Assembly: GCA_032433595.1 (NCBI GenBank)
Contig: JASWJB010000012.1
Location: 1-64,000, forward strand
DNA: 64,000 nucleotides
Reading direction: 5' to 3'
Source: Conoideocrella luteorostrata
Taxonomy: Eukaryota; Ascomycota; Sordariomycetes; Hypocreales; Clavicipitaceae
The position numbers were made by a program, and so were the translations under genes. Positions 34,047 through 46,181 of the stretch are shown here, piece by piece; the first letter of the stretch is position 1, and every line of letters starts with the position of its first letter. The notes below the pieces were generated by a model that saw only the letters and a list, made by a program, of their open reading frames with translations, was not told the origin of the DNA and searched no databases.

Positions 34047-35004
34047 ATGTCCATTGCACAAGAACAGTGTCCCTCATGCAGCTGGACCTTGGAACGTCAA
34101 GATTCCTGTCGTTATTAAAGCCATGTCAAGATATTCTTTACCCTCGGCGACCGGGCAGCTTGGCAAGTTGGGTCGCAAAGAACCGTCAAGGACAGGGCTA
34201 GCCAACCCCCCAAATTCAGAAGCCGACAATCTTCGATTTGTCCGCAAAAATACGACAATACCAGTTCCTGCCGCAATTGATGACTGGACAGAACAGGACC
34301 GACATTTCATAATCACGGAACGTGTACCGGGTACACCGCTGAGTGAAGAATGGCCGAGCTTGTCTGAGAGCCGTAAAGATAATGACGCCGAGCAGACAGT
34401 TGAATATCTTCAACAGCTTCGATCTCTTTGTTCAGTGAGAGTACAAAGTATTGGTAGACGGCCTGTGTGCTCTGAATGTCTCTTCTCAGGTGACTACGGA
34501 CAGCCTCATGGACCTTGATATTCAGACGAACAACTTTGGGACGAAATGGCCAAGGGCCTAAAGAATGCGCCACAAGATCTACAAGATCGTCTAAGAAACT
34601 GCATGCCCACGACCCAGCCATACATCTTTGCTCATGGCGATCTAACCTTGAAAAACATCATTGTTCAAAAGAGTACGGTGACAGGAATTGTTGATTGGGA
34701 AGGCAGTGGGCATTTCCCAGCTTGGTGGGAATTCGTGTCTACTGCGATTATTGATAGTAAAGATGACCGTTCGTGGAAGAATCTACTGCGTAGCCACATG
34801 GAAGCTCACGATGCGGCGTTACAGTTTTAGCGGTGTTATTATCATACCTCAGGATGGCCCACTGTCGACAAAGAGTTGCTACAATGGCTTCAATATCCAG
34901 TCGAAAACTGCTCCGCGATATTCGCAGGTCTTTTTTTCCCAGTAATATTTCCTTTACCGCACTTTGGGCAGTTCATCATGGAGTGTAATGTTGCTAAGCA
35001 CTGA
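34047..35004 (+). pseudogene. APH-family (aminoglycoside phosphotransferase-like) kinase, broken
   Basis: Remnant of a fungal APH/choline-kinase-fold phosphotransferase. Recognisable pieces in order: LGDRAAWQVGS in one frame; then, after a shift at the C-run 34,206-34,211, EADNLRFVRKNTTIPVP and ITERVPGTPLSEEWPS; the Brenner motif FAHGDLTLKNIIV; and VTGIVDWEGSGHFPAWWEF with the metal-binding Asp. Lesions: a 1-nt frameshift at the C-run, an in-frame TGA at 34,516-34,518 between HGP and YSDEQLW, and a TAG at 34,828-34,830 where Trp is expected (QF-stop-RCYYHTSGW). The first candidate ATG (34,047) runs into a TAA after 23 codons. With three independent lesions this is almost certainly inactive. 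The frame continues after the TAG to about 35,004. Confidence 0.8.
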
Positions 35005-36895
35005 TTCTGCGCTTGAATGGGTCATAATTAGCACACCCAGTCAGTTGAATAAGTCTATTACTCACACGACACGAGAGAGACCTGACGAGTGGTAGTAGTG
35101 GGAATATCGTGGCGATGCTCGATTTCTGCTGATAGATGAAAATTTGACAGATAACCTTTAGGCAAATTATGATACGAAGTGCGGAAAGGCATGCCTTTAG
35201 GCGGCCACTGTCATTTCCCAAGCAACCACGTTCTCTTTGACCAACAGAGACACAACCGTCAAATGTCAGATTTCAGATATAACATATTGTTCCACCGCCG
35301 CGAGGGATTTCGCAGTGTTCAGCAGGCAGCCCATCGTCGGCTCCACAGATAAAATGGATTCACGTGTGAATGAGTACCTCCATCCAACCAGACAGAGACA
35401 TTTGGCCGAGCCAACTACAGATGGAGGTGAATGAACAGTACCAGTGACATTTTATTGCTTCCAGCCCCGCACATTACCTGGCCTCTCTGCCATGAGATGT
35501 GTAGCATCTTTGCACACAAATGAGTTCAGGCTTCTCGTACTGGTTGTCTATTATCCCCTGCAGCGTGCAAGGGGGGGTGTTGGTGTTGGGTTGGGATGTG
35601 TTCAACATCATGCCGGACGGCATGCTGAGGCGTCAATTGCTTTTTTGCTAACCCTCATGTGACAAGGATGGAAGGAAAGGGTCGTTGGGGCTGTCGACAA
35701 CGCCGTCATGAGCCTTGAAAATATTACTCTCCAACCTATGTACGTGGCTTAAGGACTTCTCATCCTAGACGTAGAGCCTAGTGTTGGTGATCCGGTTCTT
35801 ACAGATGGTCTTGTTGGAAGACTCTATACCAGTACGTGTGGATGTAAACGTGGATATGAAGTAGGGCCTTGGAATGGAATTAACACGATGTTGGCTTGGC
35901 TGAAACATCCCAGATTATAAAGCAACATGCTATGCTTTAGGCATGCAGTACGTAAATAAGCACAAATCTAACAAAAAAGGAGAGCCCCCTGATGGCGCTC
36001 ATAGCCTCCCCCAACAGTCCCTGATATTGTCGCGCCTAGAATCGCTTCTGTCTGGAATATCAGTGGCGTAATTAGCTATATTAGTGGGGGAATTATTTGA
36101 TGGCTCCCAGGTGGCTTGCAAGAAACTTTCAGCTCGATCACAAAATCATAAGATATGGCTTCAAATCCGAGAAGAATTGGAGGATGAAAATAGCGAAATT
36201 ATCTACAGAATTAAAAGAACTTAGAAGCACCAATAACAAGGAACTCGTTCTATTCCACGGTGCCAATTTTCACTATTTCGCTAACCTGCTCCATGTGTTG
36301 AGTCGAGTATATAAACCACTATTTGCTATTATTGGAAAGATATTTAGCTGGCTTACATTTTGCTCCGTAGTCAAACGGATAAGAATTCCGACACCATGAC
36401 TATGGTTCTCGTAAACATAACAGATGAGATATCCAATGGAGTGTTGGAAACACCGTGCGCACTCTCTAGAGTGCTCAATAGAGTATGGCTGGTCATGGGT
36501 CTAACATTCCTCTGGTGAAAATGCTTGAGTGACTGGAAGAACACAGAATCTGGCACCCGAGGCGGAAGGGTGAGAGTACAAGGCAAGCCAAAGCAGAGGA
36601 TATTATGCCTATTGCAAATTGGATAAATTCCCTTGCATAATGCGAGCCAGGCTATCAAGAATAACAGAGTACATCTTCTCTATAGCCCTCTTCTTTGTAT
36701 TTGGCTACTATGGCCTCACCAGAGCTTTGAAATTGCACATTAGACAATATCATTATCATTAAGTTTGTCGCTATCTCGTAATCTATAAGCATTCTTTCCT
36801 CCATACTCGGAAGCCCTGTTTGGCAGCAGCTGGCTAATACTACATGCATATATATATTTCGTGACACTCGGAAACTTCGATCGTCTCGCAGCTTT
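35005..36895. other. Gene-poor intergenic region
   Basis: 1.9 kb with no supported gene. It is AT-rich from about 36,050 to 36,880. A 100-codon plus-strand frame at 36,097-36,399 includes a hydrophobic run but no family is recognised. No repeat ends or target duplications were seen by eye. Confidence 0.5.
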
Positions 36896-39124
36896 TCATC
36901 GTAACTGCACGTCAAGCCTTGTGAAACCGTTTACCTCTTCCATCAAGTCCACCAATGCAGCACCACTCATTCTGTCGCTGCCCCTGGCCCTTGTGCACCA
37001 ACTCGCTCGGTCACACTGATGTCGACGCTCAACAAAGTTGGGACCCATAGTTCCATCAAAAGGGTGGACGCCACTCAAAGAATCTGAAGTTTGTGGTTCT
37101 CCCAAGTTACAAGGACCTTCATCACCAGCCATGACGATATCTCCATCGCTGTTAACTAACCGCAGGCCGCCATCTTGCTGAACAGCCGTCCTCGTCGGCA
37201 TCTCCGCCTTTCCCGAATCCATTGCCCATGTTTTGGCCAATCCAGATGAGTTGAATGCCCAAACAACCATCTGCGGCGATGAGTCTACGGCAATTTCCGT
37301 CAAGTCATCACACGTCGATATTAATTGGCCACATATCTCAAGCGGATATGATTGACTGTCCTGAAAGGGTTCACTGAAAACGTCGATTTCGCGGTACCTA
37401 TTCTCTATTTGCCATGGCTCCGAGGTGCTCTGTCTCCGGATCATCTTCTCATGACTCAACATATCAGCATTCAACTGAACCATCGCATTTCCATGGCTCA
37501 AGTCGTGGAACAGATCGGGAGGTACCGTAAAGAATACAATCATTTGCCGGCTGTTGTTTGTATCCCCAAGAGCCGATGGGTCTGCAGCTGCAAAAGTAGC
37601 AACAATCCTCAACCCGTGTTTGGTGTCTGATCCGGCGGCGTAAAGGATTGACATGATTGAACTGGCCCCTGCTGGTGGTCGAAACCAGATTTTGCGAAGG
37701 AGTCGTGTAACAGACCCTATGGGAGCATCCGTCCCCAGGCAGAGGCATCCAGTTCGAGGATCAGTAAACAAGATGTGGTAGCCATCACTCAGAGGCACGG
37801 CACGGTAATGATCCACGCTCTTGGCTGACACCGTTCGGATGGTACCATCATCGGAACTGCGCCCATTCCCGAATCCTCTACACTGAACCCACATAGGTCT
37901 CATCGGTCTCTCAGAAGTTGTGTCTTGCTGAAAGTCCGTTACTCCCGCCCTTGATCTACTCCAAAGTGTTGTCGTTTCTGTTCTCTCTGATCCAATGATT
38001 GTGGTTGAGACATCGCTGAGGTTATTCATAGCAGAGTCAGGGGGGGTCAGCAATCCGGCAGCAGAACTGATAAGACGAAGCTTTTTGGCGGTATCCATTC
38101 CTCTTCGGGCTGGCAAAAAGTACAAAACGTCGCTGGGAGACGACAGTGGAAACTATCGACTGAGATCTTGGCCCGTCAAGGCATCCACCTAGTGCAGCTC
38201 AATCCCAGCCGAACATCCGAAAGCCACACAGTTTCGCTGGGGACAAATTGCAACTGATCTCGGAAGGTCATCAGCGTTGCAAATGTTCCTGTACAAGGAT
38301 CTCTCGCCAGTCTGTGCATAAGGTGGCTCATGAGGTGATTGCGCATCACAAATGCAAAAAGTGGCGTTCTGCGGTGAAGCCGACACCGAGTTTCGTGCAG
38401 TTCCTGAAGATGACGACCATGGGTCGAGCCGAGTCGAACCACCGCGCCCATGTTCGACGATTTCGCAAACCATGCCCACGCGCCCTTCCATCAAGAAAGC
38501 AACTGAATTCCTTCCCGAGGAGGTATCCATACTGGAACACAAGATCCTTCGAGGACAGATAATACATGCTACCGGTCGCATGAGCCCTGGAGGCATGCCC
38601 TGTCTACGTCGGATGGGAATCGACCAACTCGATTGTGCACGGCCGCAAACGTGGTTCAACTCGTAAACATAAGCCAGCTGTTCCCGCGTCGCTATTACAT
38701 ATTTCCCGCAGAGACTGACCGTAAATGATACATCGCCTTGAAGTTGTTTCGTTCCGCCGCGCCTAACCAGGCCTCGAAAATCGGTCTCTCCAACCTGAAC
38801 AAAAGTGCTTTTCTGAGGGTTGGCGAGATTACATTCTCTCCCGATCCATTTGCTCATTATATGCTCCTGGCTGATTCTCGGCGCCCTTGCCAGACTCATG
38901 GGTGTAATGATACGCAAAATGCTGCTCCACCACCCAGCTTGCTTTAGCATTTGTTCCAGTAGCCGTCGATCCAAGCTTGAATACCACCAAGATCGACAGG
39001 TGTGGCGGGCAGCATTAAAGTCGGCAGTTGATAATAGCGAATACATCTGCTGAAGTATTTCCGTGGGGAGATTCATCGAACAAGGTGTCTCTACCAGCAG
39101 ATTGTTAGTACATGTCAATGCCAT
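36896..39124 (-). CDS. F-box protein gene with two in-frame TAG codons (edited gene or young pseudogene)
   Basis: One minus-strand frame of 743 codons, from ATG 39124 to a normal stop at 36,896. The F-box is near the start (MNLPTEILQQMYSLLSTADFNAARHTCRSWWY), suggesting an SCF ubiquitin-ligase substrate receptor. It is followed by a long beta-rich region and a conserved-looking C-terminus (DRMSGAALVDLMEEVNGFTRLDVQLR type). Two TAG codons interrupt it: codon 312 (38,189-38,191, between LH and VD) and codon 324 (38,153-38,155, between SR and FP). In the homologous segment I expect Trp at both sites. No frameshift or third nonsense codon exists over the whole length, and no intron with GT-AG ends removes both stops without deleting conserved sequence. 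Either UAG-to-UGG A-to-I mRNA editing restores the protein, or the gene is a recent pseudogene. Confidence 0.75.
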
Positions 39125-39877
39125 GTATATAGTTCCTCATCCGTACGGTTTGCTCCAGAATGAGTGGTATCATAGTCGTCCCCATTCGCAGCTTGCACCT
39201 GGACCGCAAGCTCCAGGCTGGCTAGTGCGCTTGATTCACAGATAATCGGCCGTTCCATGGCCGTCGTGATACAAGAGGACCGATCCAAACAGGCTGCCGT
39301 AGTGAGCGACGTCTTTCGAGACGTCGTCTCCTTGGAGTAGGCTCCAGCTACTCCCCGTGATACCAGTATCTGCGACGACGTCTTGCTGTGAGGTCTGCAA
39401 AGGAAGTAGCTGCCCGTGACCGACTGATGAGCAATGGTGCGAGGTTGGGGGGTCCGCAATCGTGCTATAGGTCATAGGAATAACATGATGTTTGATGAAC
39501 ATGATGTGCGGATGTAGGAACGTGGCGCCACGAGATTGTGCTTCCGATGATATTTGGCCATCGCACTTGCCACATGCACGGTACTCGCCATGCAAGCGAA
39601 GGCTGTCAAGCAGATTATGTAACTCCCACCAGAGCCATGCACGGATTCCCTCACTACCTTCCGTACGTATGAATTAAGGGCCATTAACATATGTTTTGCC
39701 AAATTGTAAAGTAACGAAAAAGTGATCTCGGTTACGCATCTACATGCCAATTAGTGCCTCCTTCCGTCAGTTTACGATAGGATCCGAGCTCCCATCATCA
39801 TGGCAATCCCCCCGAACAAATCCATGTAGACACCAATATTGCCCTATCAATTCAGCACCCCTCTCCACCCTCGTGAC
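39125..39877. other. Intergenic region upstream of the F-box gene
   Basis: Lies between the F-box start and the end of the channel gene, both on the minus strand. It contains two perfect hairpins (39,307-39,354) and no supported gene. Minus-strand frames of about 115 codons here show no domain. Confidence 0.5.
39307..39354. promoter_or_regulatory. Two adjacent perfect hairpins upstream of the F-box gene
   Basis: Hairpin 1: CGACGTCT-TTCG-AGACGTCG (39,307-39,326), an 8-bp stem with a TTCG loop. Hairpin 2: GGAGTAG-GCTCCAG-CTACTCC (39,334-39,354), a 7-bp stem with a 7-base loop. They lie about 180-230 bases upstream of the F-box ATG (minus strand), so they would be in its promoter or 5' UTR. Confidence 0.5.
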
Positions 39878-42683
39878 TTAACCCCCCCCGCTGCCGTCAA
39901 TCCACACATTGTCTTCGCCAATGCCTAACGAACTGTCTGCATTCGGCAAGATCAGGGTTGGCCGATCTTGTGAGGACTGGCCGCCATCCGTCGTCGCTTC
40001 ATCGTCTGAACTTGTCGGTGGGTCTTTGTATATCCACGGTTGTTGTAAACTACAAGTGATTTTGTCAGAGCAGTGTCATGTGGACTCCACCATCAGCATT
40101 ACTTACGGAGAAAATAAGCTTGGATTGACAAACGTCAAGCCTTTCTCTTTGAATTCGTCCAAAGTGCTTCCTCTTCTCAGTAACTGTCGGTGAAAGTGCG
40201 GAGTGTCATCATCAGAAGCTTCTTCTACAGCCTCCTCGGAATAGCCTTCATCGTTTCCATGTTCGCCATTCTTGATCGCCCTTAACGCGATACATTTCGT
40301 CAGTGGCTCGAATCTTCGACTGAAGTAATAGCTGTACCAAATTGTAAACGGAATTAGCGGCAGGATGGCAGCCGACTGCACAAATGCCTTGAAAGAGGCA
40401 ATCTGGCCAACCATGACCGTTTCAAAAACAAGAAGGCCAATAACGATGCGATAGCAGATTATACGCCACGCGCCGCCAGTGGCATGCTGAGGTTGATCCA
40501 TCGCATATAACAGCATGTACTTAAACGTAAAGTATCCAAGCCCGAAATAGATAATTCCGAAGAGAAGAATCTCGAAACCTCTCAATAAAACGCTATAGAT
40601 GAGGCAAAGGTTGAACACGAGCAGTGCAGTTGGAAGATAGAACCCGTACTGGAACTTTGGTGGTTTCTGTAGTTCGGCAAAGTCGCGTGGCGTTGTGGAT
40701 TGCCATCGATAAATTGGGGAGAGAATAACACTTCCAACCTCGAGAATCCGGAATGGCATTAGTCCTATGCCCTGAAGAATGATGAAGGAGATGTAAAACG
40801 TAGACAAGTTCTCCACATCCTCTGCGATGAGTTTTGGAATCAGGCTTGTATCTTTCAAGAAGCGCCTCAGCACACTGTAGAATTGGAAACCTGTCTTCGA
40901 CACTGCAAACACGAAGAATGTGTTGAAGAAAGTGAAGAAGAAATTCTTAGAGATGAGTGACAGCTCAACATCTCCTTGAGACACCATCCCCTGGCGGTTC
41001 GACAGCCAATCGTACAGATACGGAACTGAAACATTAAGCAGCGAGACAACCAATGTTGGACCAGAGTTCTGGACCAAAGATTTGATAAGGGAGTGTTCGT
41101 TCAGCCACTGGGCAAAATCGGGTAAAGCTTTACTGATCATACAAATGCTCAGAAGCGATGCAAGAAAAGCCGTCGGGAAGATCCAGACAAGTGTCAGGAG
41201 GGTGATGGAGAGCGTAATTGCCCAAGCTTTCAGTCTACGAATACCCCGCAGCGCATACGTATTCTTCCATACAAGGTCCGAAGGGGATGGTGTGGCTTTT
41301 GTCAACAACCGACCAGGCCGAGGATCTATCCGTGCCTGGATAACCATCTGACAAGAGGCGACAGAGTCCATGGTGACAAGTGCCATATCCATAGGCCGGT
41401 ACTCCTTCCTTCTCGCTTCGATCACTTGCTCGTCGATTCGACGGAGCTTCTCCTCGTAGTAATCAATCGCATCCACCTTGCGGCTGCGCAACAGCAAGGG
41501 ACCAAATCGTACAGTCACTTGCGGCCGGTCGCCTTCATATATATGTGGTTGCTCTTGCCCGCTAGCTAGAAGCCGAGTGTTCTCTGCAGCCTCCTCATCA
41601 GTGCTCACACCCGAGACTTGCCCATTGGTTTCATTTGTGCCCACAGTCCGACTGGCATCGTTATGTTGCTTAGGTGTATCTTCCCGCGTCTTGATGCATT
41701 GCGCCCAGGAAGTTTCCAGTTTTCGCAGCAGCAAATCCCGTTGGACAACCAGCTGGTCGAGATACTTCCAATCTCTGCACAGTGTGACAGAGTCCACAAG
41801 GCCAATATCTAGCCCTTCTATTAGGTCTTTCAGTTTTTGTTCTGACTTGTACTTGTTGGGTATGCCTGTTAAGCGGAATGTGCGGTCCGTTATAGTTGAC
41901 TGTGAGCCCAGATACTTTTGTCGAAGATCAATGATTCGAAACGTCTCCCAATTAATGGAGTAAAGTGTCAGAGCTACAAAGAAGTAGGTGAAAACGACAT
42001 ATGCCCATAAAAAAGGAACTTCGCGGCTTTTGTCCTCGTTGTCATCTTTGAGTGTGTCAAAGCCGTTTATGTTCAATACTTGTGGCGAGTAAAATAGCTC
42101 GGGGCGAGTTGCGTTCGATCCTGGATCAGGTGGGGTTTTTTTCGGGAACGAAAACGGGCTCTCATTACGAAATTTCGAATTGATCGGGACTAAGACCACA
42201 AGCGCAAAAAACGCCATGGTAAGAAAGAGACGAATAGCCATTTTGAAGAAGGCTAAAAACTAATAATCATTGTCAGACTCGCTTGGCTCTGGTAGACGGC
42301 TCAGTAATGGGGATGAAGCTCACCACGAAAGCATCTAGTCCAGCGGCAGCGAGTATTTGCTTCTCACTGATTCTGTACAGCTGCGGTATCCAACCAAAAA
42401 AGGAGTCCGTTAACGCTGGTAAGTTGACATGAGGGTTGAGGCGCCTCTTATGCGCCGCGTAGAGCGCTGGCCATCGCGGACGGAGTATCTAAAAGAAATC
42501 AGGTATTAGAGTCTCTCACACTAGTGCTTTGATCCCAAGTAAGTGGATTTATCTTACACAGAAAGTTATGAGAGCTGAAACTCCGAGGATCAGGGACAAC
42601 ACCAGCTGCACCTCGATGTTGTTGTTCTTTGCCGACGGGCTAACGGCGTCACGTCCTTCATCTTCACAACTCCGTCCAGCCAT
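39878..42683 (-). CDS. CSC1/OSCA-like (DUF221) stress-gated cation channel
   Basis: Multi-pass membrane protein of the CSC1/OSCA/TMEM63 family, osmotic- or mechanically gated Ca2+-permeable channels. Four exons on the minus strand: 42683-42558, 42488-42324, 42259-40107 and 40049-39878, giving 871 residues with every junction in phase. The N-terminal helix QLVLSLILGVSALITFCV and the second exon (LRPRWPALYAAHKRRL) form the RSN1_TM start. A long cytosolic loop follows (PHM7_cyt, with FRLTGIPNKYKSEQKLKDLIEGL). The RSN1_7TM core has LASLLSICMIS and FFFTFFNTFFVFAVS, ending with FSRRFEPLTKCIALRAIK. The last exon adds QQPWIYKDPPTSSDDE, a C-terminal motif I associate with fungal members, and an acidic tail ending in Gly. 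Without this exon the protein would stop after FVNPSLFSP. Confidence 0.95.
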
Positions 42684-45600
42684 CGTGCTTCATCGTTTTA
42701 GGTAAATGTTATTGCAGTAAAAGCTATTGTAATGGCAAGCGTAGCTCAGAATATCGCGGCGATTTGTGTTGGGGCGTAAACTTATTGGAGATAGCAGGAG
42801 CATGTCATCATTAGGCTCTCGTTCTTTCTGCGACGGCAACTACATCCCCAGTCCTGTGACGTATTGATCGTGCACGGGCCATGCATAACTTTATGCGCAA
42901 ATTGAGTGGGGAATTTGGATGGTGCAAGCTACTCCCTCCGCACATGTATTTACCTTCAATGATTTTATTTTTTATTTTTTTTCTTCCGTTGTGGTTTAAT
43001 CAAGCCGGACATAGCAATACAGACTAGTTTTTAGGCTTCAGATACTCTATTGACATATACCGTAGACAAGAAGAATACGCTTATTGTTGTAGGAAGATTC
43101 CATGAGTGAGATGCTCGCACACCCTATACTTCACTGGTCAAACCCGTAATTTCCTATTACTCTGGTGATCATCCTCCCTGTATGAGATGAGGAGTGGTAG
43201 ATTTCCTATTTGCGTGATTTTTAATTCGTAGACTCAGTCAGAAAAGTATTCTCTATCTACCAGATATCTCATTTTACTGGCAACCATTTTACCAACAGGG
43301 CGATGGTAGACTACCCAACTTTTCGTTTGTTCTTCATTCGACAGCCATGTAAGCAGCCGCACGTCTTCTGATACGCCATTAAACATCTATATGTACATCA
43401 CGGCCATCCTTCATGTAACGTCTCACAAAACATAATCAAAGTAAGAACTGGTAGCTCTTACACGGCCACCGTGTTATGCGGCCCCCTCATGTTAGCTCCC
43501 GGATACAGCGAAATAATTGGTTAATGAGACGAGATGTTCACCACGGAGGGCCCTAGTGGGAAACTTTACACGGGTAGAGTAACAAGAGACCTCAGCAAGT
43601 TCCAAGCGGCTCTATTCCGTGCTTATCAAACCGACGTGGAGTTTTAGTAGGGCGGCGGAGTCTGTTGTAACTTTGGCTTGAAATCCAGCTTACCATTTAT
43701 TCGCAATATTTTAGGCGATGATTTAGACTGGAATCACTTTCATGCTCCTTGACTTCGCTTCTGCTGCAAGGAAGACTTGAGATTCCACGACTCTTCGAGA
43801 AATCTTGACACATCTGAGTTCTGCTAAGAATGCAAGGTATTACTGGGACCACTTGAGATGATCGATCATATACCTCTCTCCGGGTTTCAGAATTGTGTTG
43901 TGACGCAAGTATTAGTTTCTTCCTGTGATTCATGCCGCTGATCACGAAAACTGCACAAAGTAGTCAAACCATTAGAACAGATTCACCGCTCGCAATACAC
44001 CGCGTGCAGCTGCCCTGGCGCAAACGCCAAGGTGTGCTGTAAACTGCAGGTTCGCCTATAACTTCCCACTCCCTAATTTACTGGCCGAGTTCAATTCCCG
44101 ACCCTTTTCGGGTCAATAAAATGCTAAAAAAGTAGCCTCGGTCATGCGCCTACCCATGGGCATCGGCCCGTGTGTAACCTTTGCACTCGTCGTCATACTG
44201 TCTTCGACCTCGTACGGAATTGGACTTGCGGATCTCGAAATAACATGCTATGCAGCCGCAATGAGTCGAATCACAATCACACAACTGTTGTCATACGGAA
44301 CGGGGTGGTCAAGCTGAGATATCGACGGCTAAACCACACTGCAGTGCGATGAACTCCACAACCAAGAGGCTGGCGATACCACCAAATCGTTACACCGCCT
44401 TATTTCGTGCGAAAAAGAGATATGGCCACCATTCCGACGGAAAAAGTCACAGTGCTCCGATATGCCTCCAAGATAGCGATACGGAACTGGCAATTTATGG
44501 CTTCGCTGAATAAAGATTGTATTTGTTGGATAGCGCTCGAGTATGCTGCTGGATCCACAACATATTCGCCTGTCTCAAATGATAAGGCGAGTGACGATGG
44601 AGAAAGAATGCATTCTTCCGTTTCCAGTAGGTCCTAAAGTTTGCTGTCAACGTACCGGAGATCTGGCTTCGTCTATAGTTGCCATTAGAGGAACCACGTC
44701 AGCACAAGTCGGGTCGTGCATTGTATTGGGTATCAGCTTAGTGTTTCTTGGTCATCTATTTTGGCAAAACAATAGTAACGGGTCATATATGATCGTACCG
44801 CGGGTAGAGTCTGCAGACAGAATGCCGATTACAGGTCGCCGTCTCGCCAGGGTCCATATGCAACCCGAGCAGGACAGCCGGGATAATGGTCCAGTCATGG
44901 GAGGGAGTGTTGTGCGATGAAGCTGACTGGATGATCCCGAGTAGCACAAGCAAGGACTAAGTTGAGACAACACACCAGCTATCGATGCATACTACTTGGA
45001 GGAAGGTGCTCGTCTGTATAACAGTATCTAGGGCGAAACAACACAAACCTACGAGCGATTATTATTTGAATATCTACCATCGACCCATCGCAGCAAATAT
45101 TTGGCATATGATCATGCCGCAACCCGTCATTATCGATCGATGGCTTTGAAAGCCGGGAGTTCTGGGACAGGCTGGTGTTCGGACACAGGTATCTTTCCAA
45201 GTTTACAAGTCGATAGAGGCTGGTCATAAACCGCTTTGACGGTATTGTATGCCGACATATACAGAGTGACTACGTGTTAAAACAAATGGTTCGTCTGTTC
45301 ATAAAGCGTCGTTATTTTTAAGTGACACATTTAAGGTCATGTCCCACCAGAAACGTTATGACTGTGGAGTGGCTGACTGTGTCACTATAAGACGAACGTT
45401 GAGAGCTGCTTATCATGAAAGATAATGGCTGAATGCCGGGACGATGGGATGACGACTTCATGTTCTCGATGCAAATATCTCGCAACAACGATTGGCCAGT
45501 AAACAAAGTTGTGGAAGCACACGGGTACTTGCATTGCCATCTCATCATCGTACTTGGCTACGTGAAAACGCCATTCCCCCCCCCCTTTCCCTTCCTTCAA

Positions 45601-46181
45601 AGTACAATCTCAAACCCATAGCCCCATAAACTCACAAACTCGTGAGGGGAAATAAAGATGAGCGAATTATCAAGTAAATATAGATATAAAATAAAAATAA
45701 AACAAAGGCGGAGCGACGGCCTCAGAATGTCGTGACTCTTGTAGGAAATATGCTCAGGAGAGCCTCATGGCTGTCCTTGTGTGAGTACGAGATGTATTTA
45801 TGCCCAGAAATTTTGCAACAAAGTCTCACTGCAAACTGCCGTGTAACGGGCTGCATAGTAGATGCTTATGGGTTTCATATGGGCACTTACATGCAAGTAG
45901 CCGCCAACGCCATGAGCCTGGCAAAATCCGACGTGTCAAAAACAAAACGTCGGTGACAAGGCGATAAGGGCGACGCTCCATTTGGTTCATAAACTTGTGA
46001 GACTTGGCGAGCAATATATTCGTAATTTGGTATTGGGCAAAATCAGCAATACAGATTATTATAAATAGGAGGTGAAGCCGGCGTTTCTGTCAGGTTGACC
46101 AAGTAGGAGACAGAGCAATATTCCAGTACAGCACCATTTCAAAATCTATATCAGTACATTCACACGAAACAATAACAGAAG
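42684..46181. other. 3.5 kb gene-poor region
   Basis: No supported gene on either strand. Frames at 44,407-44,637 and 44,543-44,920 overlap in different frames and have no domain. Small inverted repeats TGGCG-CAAA-CGCCA (near 44,020) and GACCC-TTTTC-GGGTC (near 44,100) are seen. The AT-rich block at about 42,955-43,060 and general lack of ORFs fit decayed mobile DNA, but no terminal repeats or transposase motifs were found. Confidence 0.5.
46060..46067 (+). promoter_or_regulatory. TATA box candidate for the small Gly/Gln-rich protein gene
   Basis: TATAAATA about 115 bases before the ATG at 46,182. The spacing and the good match to TATAWAWR support a function; it strengthens the case that the small downstream gene is real. 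Confidence 0.45.

Noticed and set aside
36097..36399. 100-codon frame with a hydrophobic segment
   Set aside because: No family recognised, AT-rich surroundings, no promoter or intron support; could be chance.
44080..44115. tRNA B-box-like GTTCAATTCC
   Set aside because: No A-box at the right distance and no acceptor stem; not a tRNA.
44407..44920. Two overlapping plus-strand frames
   Set aside because: Different frames, no domain, no credible splice sites joining them to a larger protein.
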